Positions 23,013 to 31,525 of a stretch of DNA of 64,000 bases are shown here, piece after piece. Position 1 is the stretch's first letter; every line of letters begins with the position of its first letter. The notes under the pieces are model-generated. The model saw only the letters and a list, made by a program, of their open reading frames with translations. It searched no databases and was not told the origin of the DNA. Source of the DNA: Thermothelomyces thermophilus ATCC 42464 (taxonomy: Eukaryota > Ascomycota > Sordariomycetes > Sordariales > Chaetomiaceae); assembly GCF_000226095.1 (NCBI RefSeq), contig NC_016477.1, positions 1,798,001-1,862,000 on the forward strand, read 5' to 3'. The translations under genes and the position numbers were made by a program.

Positions 23013-26000
23013 GTGCAGCGGCAAGTGGTAGCGCAGTACAGGAGGAACTGGCGCAAGGGACCACTATATCGAGACCTCCCGGCAGAAACATGGGAAATCG
23101 CTGCAATCTTTGGACGACGGCGGCAAGACAAGCGACTGTGGATAACAGCACAATGGAGACAGCACGAAATGCTCGCACTAGTGGACAGTGGAGCAGAGAT
23201 GAATCTGATTTCGCCGACACTTGTGAATCAGCTACGGATACCCTGGAGAATGAAGCGGAAGCATGGCATAGTCAAAGGGCCATTTCCGACGCAATGGGTA
23301 CGCAGAGAGACCGAACCGATCGACATCACTGTGGCAGGGAAGACCACAGCAGTCGTATTCAGCATCGTGGACATGGGCAACGACAAAGACATGATATTGG
23401 GGTTACCATGGCATGAAGATTACGACCCGGACATCAGCTGGAAGAATGGTGGCCACCTGCGACCCCGAACGGAGTCGTATTCGACCAGCAAGATGGGGAG
23501 CGCGCAAGGATCGCGAGCGGACGATGCTCAAGGAAAGGCATGTCCTACGGATCCACCGCAAGAGACGGACAGTGGCAGGCAGACCACTACGGACTCTGGA
23601 AGAGGCGGCACAACGACATCGATATTGCGACAGGAGGAACGAGCTGAATCGCCGATAGCTGTTCTCTCCGTTGACGAATGCGGAGCACTGCAATTGGAGC
23701 AGTGGGTTGAGACAGGAGAAATCGCCAGTATCGCCATGGACGGAACCAAGTTCGCATACTATCAGAAAACCGAGAGACGAGACAAGACTGGGGAAGTACC
23801 GAAGGAGTATGAGGGACACCCAGCATTCGAACCGAAACATCTGGAAGGATTACCAGAACACGGCCCATGGGATCACGAGATCAAGCTCAAGGAAGGAGCA
23901 CGACTGAAGTTCTTCAAGATTTACCACACGAGCCAGACGCAGAACGAAGAACTTAAGCGATATTTGGAGGAGAACCTTCGAAGAGGACATATCCGCCCGT
24001 CGACATCGCCAGCAGGCTACCCAATCCTGTTTGTGCCAAAGAAAGACGGAAAGCTACGGTTATGTGTCGACTATCGGCAACTCAACGAACAGACCGTGAA
24101 AAACCGATACCCGTTACCGCTGATCTCACGGCTCCGAGATCAGTTGGCAGGAGCCCAATATTTCACGCGTCTTGACTTGCCATCGGCCTACAACCACATA
24201 CGGATCAAAGAAGGCGACGAGTGGAAAACGGCCTTTAGGACACCCTACGGCCACTACGAGTACCTCGTCATGCCATTCGGACTTACGAACGCGCCGGCAA
24301 CGTTCCAAGCCCTGATTGATCAAGCTATCCAACCCTTTCTCGACAAATTTGCGGTATGTTATCTCGACGACATACTCATCTTCTCCAAGACGATGGACGA
24401 ACACCGGAGGCACGTGAAAGCAGTGCTGGACGCGCTGCACGCGTACAAGCTATCAGTCAACAAGGAAAAGAGCGAATTCCATGTCAGGAAGACAGTCTTT
24501 TTGGGATACGAAATATCCCCCGGACAAATCCGGATGGAACCTTCAAAGGTTGAAGCCATCAAGAATTGGCCACAACCAGCGTCAGCCACGGAAGTACGAA
24601 GTTTCATCGGATTTGCGAACTTCTACCGGATGTTCATCAGGAACTTTGGAGCGATCGCACGACCTTTGCACGAACTCACCAAGAAGAATGCTGAATTCCA
24701 ATGGGAAGAGCAACACGAGCAAGCATTCACGCAAATCCGCGACGCCATTACCGAAGATCCAGTACTGGTACTGCCAGACCCCAAGAAGCCATTCGAGGTG
24801 GAAACGGACGCTTCAGACTACGCCATCGGAGGACAATTGGGACAACGAGACGAACAAGGGAAGCTACATCCTGTAGCCTTCTTTTCAAAGAAGCTCGACG
24901 GACCACGTCTCAATTATCCGATCCACGACAAGGAACTACTTGCGATTGTCGAAGCTTTCAAGGAATGGCGACCATACCTCAGCGGCACGATTGAACCGGT
25001 ACAAGTGTATACGGATCACAAGAACTTGCGATACTTCACGACGACGAAGGAACTCAACGGACGACAAATACGATGGGCAGAATTCCTCGCGGAATTCAAC
25101 TTCGAGATCCGCTACAAGAAGGGCAAAGAAAACGCACGAGCAGACATTTTAAGCCGACGAACGGATCACACGAAAGGACGAACGGGAACAACACCACCGT
25201 TGTTCAAGGAACGAACAGACGGGACGTTGCACCACGAAACGCAGACACCCGTGGAAGATGATCCACTTGACTCGTTCCTAGAATGCTGCGCAATCTTTCG
25301 AGAGGAAAGGATCAACGAGGCACAGTATCAAGCAGCACCCGGACCAGTGGTACCTGACGGAGTGGAAGAAAGAGATGGGAAACTCTGGTACCGAGACAAA
25401 GCGTACATCCACGACAAGGATCAACAGCTGCGAATGATTCGAGAACTCCACGAATCAAAACTCGGAGGACACAAAGGAGTCACGAAGACTGTCGCACAAG
25501 TCAAGAAGCACTACGACTTTCCACAGTTAACGGCACGAGTTAAGGAAGTCGTACGGAACTGCGACATCTGCAATCGGAGCAAAACGGCACGACACAAGCC
25601 GTACGGGCTACTTCAGCCACTACCAACAGCTGACAAACCATGGAGTTCAGTTGCGATGGACTTCATCACGAAGCTGCCAGAATCCAAGGACACAGCCACA
25701 GGAGTGACCTACGACAGTATTCTTACTGTAGTAGATCGCCTGACTAAGTGGGCATATTTCTTTCCCTACAAGGAGTCCTGGACAGCGGAACAGTTGGCAG
25801 ACGTGATCTATCGGCAAGTTGCATCAGTGCATGCTTGGCCGCAAGAATGGATCACCGACAGAGACACCAAGTTCGCATCGAAGTTCTGGCAAGCGTTAAT
25901 GCAACGATTAGGCGTCAACAGCAAGCTGTCAACGGCATATCACCCGCAGACCGACGGACAAACGGAGCGACTAAACCAAGTTGTTGAGCAATACCTCCGC

Positions 26001-26756
26001 TCTTACGTCGATTACCAACAAGACGACTGGGTCATGCTGTTACCAACAGCACAACTCGCCTACAACACGACGCCGACAGAAACGACCAAAGTCACACCGT
26101 TCTTCGCGAACTACGGATATGAAGCAGACCTTAGGCAAGGACCAGAGGTCACAGTGCCGAGAGCAGCAGTCAAAGCAGAACAGATGCACGCACTGCATGA
26201 AAAGCTCAAAAAGGAACTCGAGTTTGTCAAGACCAGAATGAAGAACTACTACGACAAACACAGGCTCGAGGGACCTCGCCTAGAGAGGGGAGACAAAGTC
26301 TACCTGATCGCACGAAACTTGCAAACCAAACGACCAAGCACGAAGCTGGACTTCAAGAAGGTCGGACCCTTCGTTATCAAAGAACGAATCTCGACATCCA
26401 ACTACCGACTATCGTTACCGTCATCTATGCGACTACGGACGGATGTTTTTCATATTTCACTTCTCGAACCAGCACCAAAGAACGCCAAGGTTGCCACGCA
26501 CATCGAAGCAGAGGACGAAGAGGAAGAATGGGACGTCGAAGAAATTCTGGATTCACGCATCATCAACGGGGAACTGCAGTACCTGGTCAAATGGCTTGAT
26601 TTTGGACCAGAGGACAACTCATGGGAACCAGTCAAGAATTTGAACTGCCCTGAGAAACTGGAACAGTTCCACCGGCAGAATCCGGATCGACCAAAGGAAA
26701 ACCCGGGACAGAACCAAAGACGGCGCCCCAGTCGACAGCATCGACGGCATCATTAA
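23013..26756 (+). CDS. pol: Pol polyprotein (protease, RT, RNase H, integrase, chromodomain), at least 1247 aa
   Basis: Makes the enzymes for reverse transcription and integration. Numbering from the GTG at 23013: aspartic protease D58-S-G-A; reverse transcriptase with Y450-L-D-D; RNase H with T-D599-A-S; integrase zinc domain H813, H820, C850, C853; integrase catalytic triad D883, D949, E985 (contexts M-D-F, T-D-R-D, Q-T-E-R); C-terminal chromodomain at about 1170-1225 (V-E-E-I-L-D then Y-L-V-K-W). There is no ATG at the 5' end. The frame is -1 to gag and open back through the GGGAAAC slip site, so it is probably made as a Gag-Pol fusion, adding about 15 residues before 23013. The last 125 bp overlap the antisense gene. 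No stops or frameshifts, and all catalytic residues are present. Confidence 0.95.
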   Translation: MQRQVVAQYRRNWRKGPLYRDLPAETWEIAAIFGRRRQDKRLWITAQWRQHEMLALVDSGAEMNLISPTLVNQLRIPWRMKRKHGIVKGPFPTQWVRRETEPIDITVAGKTTAVVFSIVDMGNDKDMILGLPWHEDYDPDISWKNGGHLRPRTESYSTSKMGSAQGSRADDAQGKACPTDPPQETDSGRQTTTDSGRGGTTTSILRQEERAESPIAVLSVDECGALQLEQWVETGEIASIAMDGTKFAYYQKTERRDKTGEVPKEYEGHPAFEPKHLEGLPEHGPWDHEIKLKEGARLKFFKIYHTSQTQNEELKRYLEENLRRGHIRPSTSPAGYPILFVPKKDGKLRLCVDYRQLNEQTVKNRYPLPLISRLRDQLAGAQYFTRLDLPSAYNHIRIKEGDEWKTAFRTPYGHYEYLVMPFGLTNAPATFQALIDQAIQPFLDKFAVCYLDDILIFSKTMDEHRRHVKAVLDALHAYKLSVNKEKSEFHVRKTVFLGYEISPGQIRMEPSKVEAIKNWPQPASATEVRSFIGFANFYRMFIRNFGAIARPLHELTKKNAEFQWEEQHEQAFTQIRDAITEDPVLVLPDPKKPFEVETDASDYAIGGQLGQRDEQGKLHPVAFFSKKLDGPRLNYPIHDKELLAIVEAFKEWRPYLSGTIEPVQVYTDHKNLRYFTTTKELNGRQIRWAEFLAEFNFEIRYKKGKENARADILSRRTDHTKGRTGTTPPLFKERTDGTLHHETQTPVEDDPLDSFLECCAIFREERINEAQYQAAPGPVVPDGVEERDGKLWYRDKAYIHDKDQQLRMIRELHESKLGGHKGVTKTVAQVKKHYDFPQLTARVKEVVRNCDICNRSKTARHKPYGLLQPLPTADKPWSSVAMDFITKLPESKDTATGVTYDSILTVVDRLTKWAYFFPYKESWTAEQLADVIYRQVASVHAWPQEWITDRDTKFASKFWQALMQRLGVNSKLSTAYHPQTDGQTERLNQVVEQYLRSYVDYQQDDWVMLLPTAQLAYNTTPTETTKVTPFFANYGYEADLRQGPEVTVPRAAVKAEQMHALHEKLKKELEFVKTRMKNYYDKHRLEGPRLERGDKVYLIARNLQTKRPSTKLDFKKVGPFVIKERISTSNYRLSLPSSMRLRTDVFHISLLEPAPKNAKVATHIEAEDEEEEWDVEEILDSRIINGELQYLVKWLDFGPEDNSWEPVKNLNCPEKLEQFHRQNPDRPKENPGQNQRRRPSRQHRRHH

Positions 26757-27290
26757 TCTGTGACGAGGGCATAGCAGGCGTCTCTTGCCGCTCAACCTCC
26801 TCCAACTCGTCCAAGGTCGACAGACCACGCGCCACCATGTCGGCACCTTTCTCCACCAAAAACTCCTTCTGCTGACGAAGACGCCGGAGCCGCGCAAGCT
26901 TTTCGGACAACTCGCGCTGGGCTTCTTCCAGACGGCGTTGAGATTCATCCAGCTCAAGTTCGGCACGACGTTCAGCATCCTTGATACGACGCTGCTCCTG
27001 GAGAATGCGATCCACTAGAACGAACATCAGGAATCACATTCAAAAAAAAAAAAAAAAAAAAAGAAGAAGAAAACGTGCTTACAGGAAGAAAGCGGTATGC
27101 CAGAGCCATCGCAAGAACGACCTCGACGAACGCAGGCTTCGCAACGCTTCGTACGCGCGATCATTTTGCAAACGAGGCCTTGCGACGCGCACCAAGAGCA
27201 AGGCATAACGACAAAACCGTTCTCAGCGATGTTCTGAGCAAGGGAAGCACGGTAACGTGCAGAATGCGACTTCCGTTTCTCTATCGGCAT
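26632..27290 (-). CDS. antisense Zn(II)2Cys6 coiled-coil protein inside the retrotransposon, 196 aa, two exons
   Basis: Encoded opposite to gag-pol between pol and the 3' LTR. Proposed exons 27290-27083 and 27014-26632, with a 68-bp intron (27015-27082; GTAAGC...CTAG) holding a poly-T run of over 20. Residues 31-60 have the exact fungal binuclear zinc cluster spacing C31-x2-C34-x6-C41-x8-C50-x2-C53-x6-C60. A long coiled coil follows (about 70-150), then an acidic/Ser-rich tail. This is the layout of a small Gal4-type DNA-binding regulator without the usual large middle domain. The start at 27290 has a gacaaaATG context conserved in RIP copies A and D; an in-frame ATG at 27341 is an alternative. 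The 3' end overlaps Pol chromodomain codons. Equivalents occur in copies A, B, C and D. DNA binding is inferred from family; targets are unknown. Confidence 0.8.
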
Positions 27291-27381
27291 TTTGTCAACA
27301 TGGCGACCACGACGCAGAAACAGGGAGAATGCAGTACTCACAAGCGAAGGGTTGTTGGCGCTATTTGAAACGGCCTAAGAG

Positions 27382-27417
27382 GGCTTTCGGGTCGAAAGCC
27401 TTGAAGGAGGGGCATCG
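27382..27417. promoter_or_regulatory. conserved hairpin GGCTTTCG/CGAAAGCC and polypurine tract before the 3' LTR
   Basis: GGCTTTCG (27382-27389), loop GGT, CGAAAGCC (27393-27400), then the purine tract up to the LTR at 27418. The block is kept in D and recognisable in A, B and C, although sequences on both sides differ between subtypes. It is also upstream of the antisense gene, so it could be a promoter element for that gene. Confidence 0.55.
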
Positions 27418-27865
27418 TGTCACGAATAAGCACATGGGCGGCCTGGCAGGCTGCAGCCAGGACGCGGGACATTCCGACAGCCAATCACTTGACGGACCAA
27501 TCAGAAGATTATCACCGCCAAGACTAAGGTCTTCACTGGTGATAATAACATGTCACCGTCGACAACGCAGAATCACGAAGTGAAAGGAGGAGTGGTACTG
27601 GTGATAACTATTGAAGAAGGACAGACAATTGTGTATATATAGCTAGCTAGTCACTCGTTATGGTGGACTCTGGGAGTTCACCAGTGGTAACAATCACAAT
27701 CACAGTACTCATACCAAGCATTGCTGATTACTGTGAGAGACAACTCTAAGTGTTGTTGTGAACCCTTTGGCTTCACCGAATCCCTCAGACGACCTGCCTG
27801 CTTGTCCTGCTTCACCCACCTCCGTCTGGACCCTTTCAGAAGAAGTCTGAGTTGGGTTCGTCACA
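27418..27865 (+). repeat. 3' LTR of element I (448 bp)
   Basis: By eye the same as the 5' LTR over its length. Preceded by the purine-rich AAGGAGGGGCATCG, the likely plus-strand primer tract. Confidence 0.95.
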
Positions 27866-29350
27866 TATTCCTAGAATGTTATACAATCTTTCGAGAAGAA
27901 AGGATTAACAAGGTATAGTATTAAGTAATACTTAGACTAGTAGTACCTAATAGAGTAGAAGAAAAAGATAGGAAACTCTAGTACCGAGGCAAAGTATATA
28001 TCTATAATAAAGATCAATAGCTACGAATGATTTAAGAACTCTACAAGTCGAAACTTAGAGGATATAAAGGAGTTATAAAGACTGTTATATAAGTCAAGAA
28101 ATATTATAACTTTCTATAGTTAATGGTATAAGTTAAGGAAGTTATACGGAACTACGACATCTGTAATCGAAGCAAAACGGCACGATATAAGCCGTATAGG
28201 CTACTTTAGCCATTGCTAATAGCTAACAAACTATAGAGTTTAGTTATAATAGACTTTATTACGAAACTACTAGAATCTAAGGACACGGCTACAGGGGTAA
28301 TCTACGATAGTATTCTTACTATAGTAGACCGCCTAACTAAATAGGTATACTTCTTTCCCTATAAGGAGTCCTAGACAGCGGAACAGCTAGCAGACATAAT
28401 CTATCGGCAAGTCATATTAATATACGCTTAGCCGTAAGAATAGATTACTAACAGAGATACCAAGTTCGTATCGAAGTTCTAGCAAGCGTTAATGTAACAA
28501 TTAGGCATTAATAGCAAGCTGTCAACGGCATATTATCTATAAACCGACGGACAAATAGAGCGACTAAACCAAGTTATCAAGTAATACCTCTATTCTTATG
28601 TCAACTACTAGCAAGATGACTAGGTCATACTATTGCCAATAGTATAACTTGCCTATAATATAACATTAATAGAAACGACTAAAGTCATACCATTCTTCGT
28701 AAACTACAGATATAAAGCAGACCTTAGGTAAGGACTAGAGGTTATAATACCAAGAGTAGCAGTCAAAGTAAAACAAATATATATACTATATAAGAAGCTT
28801 AAAAAGGAACTTAAGTTTGTTAAAACTAGAATAAAGAACTACTATAACAAACATAGGCTTAAGAGACCTCGCCTAGAGAGGGGAGATAAAGTCTACCTGA
28901 TTATACGAAACTTACAAACCAAACGACCAAGTATAAAGCTAGACTTTAAGAAGGTCAGACCCTTCGTTATCAAAGAACGAATCTCGACATCTAACTATCG
29001 ACTATTATTACCGTTATCTATATAACTACAGATAGACGTTTTTTATATTTCACTTCTTGAACTAGCGTCAAAGAACGCCAAAATTGCTATAAACATTAAA
29101 GCAAAGGATGAAGAGGAAGAATAGGACATCAAAGAAATTCTAAATTTATATATTATTAACGGGGAACTATAGTATCTAGTTAAATAGCTCGATTTTAGAC
29201 TAGAGGATAACTTATAGGAACTAGTCAAGAATTTAAACTACCCTAAGAAACTAAAATAGTTCTACCGCTAAAACCCGGATTAACTATAGGCACTAGCTTA
29301 GACAAAATAGCCAAGTCAGCCTCCGACAAATCTAGGCCTAAAGAGGACTA
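27866..29350 (+). pseudogene. pol of element B, 3' part (integrase, chromodomain)
   Basis: Continues the B pol after element I. The sequence at 27868 matches intact Pol at 25273 onward: integrase zinc-binding region, catalytic core, then chromodomain to about 29290. RIP stops are frequent. Confidence 0.85.
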
Positions 29351-29885
29351 ATTAAACGGGACGTTAGCACCCTAGGACTATATATCACTAACAACACGTA
29401 CCTCGGAATCCCGCACCCTCCGTTCTTCCGCCTCTATTTCCTCTAGAGACTATATACCTTAACGAAACAGCTTAGAACCCTGCTCCTTTAAGAAACGTTT
29501 CTAGTGACAAAGACGAGCTAATTGACTGATAGCTGTCTGAAGTTAAGTCTAAAGAACGAAAAGGGCCTCTTTAGCATCGGCCTCTTCTTATTCTACGCGT
29601 TTCTATTTAGATATAATCTTCGTTACTATAAAGGATTAGCTATAAATATTAAGGTAATGAACAAGGCTATAAATAAGTAGACACTATATTAAAACTATTA
29701 TAAGAACGACCTTAATATATATACTTGCTATAGTAAGAAGAGCCTAATACTATATAATAAGCTAAGTTTTACTTAAAACACTATAAATATAGTATAATAT
29801 TTACGTTAGAAGAATTAATAAAAGAAGTAATCGTGGCATGCTATTAGGATTTCGAAGATCGACGCTTAGAGATACGATCTACCAT
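29225..29885 (-). pseudogene. antisense Zn2Cys6/coiled-coil gene, version 2, copy in B (RIP-degraded)
   Basis: ATG at 29885 on the minus strand, TGA at 29225-29227; 661 bp, the same as the C copy at 30865-31525 and clearly the same version. It overlaps the end of pol at its 3' end. RIP-disrupted. Confidence 0.7.
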
Positions 29886-30011
29886 CTCATTAGTCACTAG
29901 CAGTACGGAAAAAGGAAAAAATTACAAGGTATATATAGAAAAGGACGTTAGTACTATTTGAAACGGCCTAAGATAGGCTTTCGGGTCGAAAGCTTCAAAG
30001 GAAGGGCATCG

Positions 30012-30439
30012 TGTTACGGAAATATATATATAGGACGCTGCCTAAGCCGCCTCCCTAATAGGCCAATAGGATAGTAGGAATGATAGGCTAATTAGGATAG
30101 GATTACACTTAGCAAGAAATGATCCTAGCAGAGGATCACTAGCTTACGATATAAGCTAGGTAAGCTAGTACAGAGGATTACTACGACTATTAGTAATCCT
30201 AGGATTATATATATATATAGATAGTTACTTGTTATAGTAGACTCTAGGAGTTCACTAGTAATAGTAACCTATAATTATAGTACTTATACCAAGCATCGCT
30301 AACTACTGTAAGAGACAACTCTAGTGTTATTATAAACCCTTTGGCTTCACCGAATCCCTTAGATAACCTATACACCTGTCCCGCTTAATTTATCTCTATC
30401 TAAACCCTTTTAAAAGAAGTCTAAGTTAGGTTCGTCACA
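30012..30439 (+). repeat. 3' LTR of element B (subtype 2, 428 bp)
   Basis: Begins TGTTACGG (RIP form of TGTCACAG) and ends TTCGTCACA. Same length as the 5' copy. Confidence 0.9.
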
Positions 30440-30444
30440 TATAG

Positions 30445-30738
30445 TAGTTAGCGATGCTTAGTATAAGTACTATAATTATAGGTTACTATTACTAGTAAAC
30501 TCCTAGAGTCCACTATAACAAGTGACTATCTATATATATATATAATCCTAAGATCACTAATAGTCGTAGTAATCCTCCGTACTAGCTTACCTAGCTTATA
30601 TCATAAGCTAATAATCCTCTACTAAGATTATTTCTTGCTAAGTGTAATCCTATCTTAATTAGCCTATCATTCCTACTATCCTATTAGCCTATTAGGGAGG
30701 CAGCTTAAGCGGTATCCTATATATATATTTCCATGACA
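30445..30738 (-). repeat. 3' LTR of element C, right piece (subtype 2 U3)
   Basis: Continues the left piece after element B and its duplicated target (TATAG at 30440-30444, the RIP form of TACAG). It contains the subtype-2 U3 and ends CCATGACA at 30738. Confidence 0.8.
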
Positions 30739-30864
30739 CGATGCCCCTCCTTTAAGGCTTTCGACCTAAAAGCCTATCCTAGGCCGTTTCAAATAGCGCT
30801 AACGTCCTTTTCTATGTATACCTCGTAATTTTTTCCTTTTTCTATACTGCTAATAACTAACGAG

Positions 30865-31525
30865 ATGGTAGATCGTATCTCTAAGTGTCGATCTTCGAAA
30901 TCCTAACAACACGCTACGCTTGCTTCTTTTATTAATTCTTCTAGCGTAGATATTATACTATGTTCGTAGTATTTTAAGCAGAACTTAGCTTATCATATAG
31001 CGTTAGGCTCTTCTTGCTATAGCAAGTATATATATTAAGGTCGTTCTTATGATAATTCTAATATAGTATCTACTTATTTATAGCCTTATTTATTACCTTA
31101 ATATTTATAGCTAATCTTTTATAATGACAAAGATTATATCTAAATAGAAACGCGTAGAACAAGAAGAGGCTAATACTAAAGAGGCCCTTTTCGTTCTTCA
31201 GACTTAACTTCAGACGGCTATCGGTCGATTAGCTCGTCTTTGTCGCTAGAAACGTTTCTTGAAGGAGTAGGGTTCCGAGCTGTTTCGTCAAGGTATATAG
31301 TCTCTAGAGGAAATAGAGGCGGAAGAACAGAGGGTATAGGATTCCAAGGTACGTGTTGTTAGTGATATATAGTCCTAGGGTGCTAACGTCCTATTTAATT
31401 AGTCCTCTTTAGGCCTAGATTTATTAGAGGCCGACTTAGCCGTTTTGTCTAAGCTAATGTCTATAGTCGATCTAAGTTCTAGCAGTAGAACTGTTCTAGT
31501 TTCTTAGGGTAATTTAAATTCTTAA
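30865..31525 (+). pseudogene. antisense Zn2Cys6/coiled-coil gene, version 2, copy in C (RIP-degraded)
   Basis: Starts with ATG at 30865 and ends with TAA at 31523-31525. Its span (661 bp) is almost the same as the intact version-1 gene (659 bp). The six cluster positions align without gaps as C, Y, Y, Y, Y, Y with the spacing 2-6-8-2-6; each Tyr is explained by RIP of a Cys codon. A related coiled coil follows (R-L-x-R-L, then K-R-F-L-K-E and a S-L-E-E-I-E block). Outside these landmarks the sequence differs strongly from version 1. Opposite to pol, next to the subtype-2 LTR. Inactive here. Confidence 0.7.

Larger units (their letters stand above)
20271..27865 (+). mobile_element. intact Gypsy family 1 element I (7595 bp), LTR subtype 1, not RIP-mutated
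   Basis: Two 448-bp LTRs that look identical, 5-bp target duplication TATTC (20266-20270, 27866-27870), uninterrupted gag and pol, and an intact antisense gene. Codon use and GC content are normal, in sharp contrast to the RIP-degraded copy B in which it sits. A C-terminal chromodomain and a self-priming type primer site place it with chromoviruses of the Tf1/sushi kind (family knowledge plus motifs). Identical LTRs and absence of RIP indicate a very recent insertion, after the last round of RIP in this lineage, or in a lineage where RIP no longer operates. Confidence 0.95.
15283..30439 (+). mobile_element. Gypsy family 1 element B (plus strand), LTR subtype 2, RIP-degraded, host of intact element I
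   Basis: Bounded by 428-bp LTRs and a TACAG/TATAG target duplication (15278-15282, 30440-30444). Removing element I and its duplicated TATTC leaves 7557 bp, close to the 7595 bp of I. Order: 5' LTR, gag (about 15738-18001), pol (split by I), antisense gene version 2, 3' LTR. RIP stops run throughout. Confidence 0.9.
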
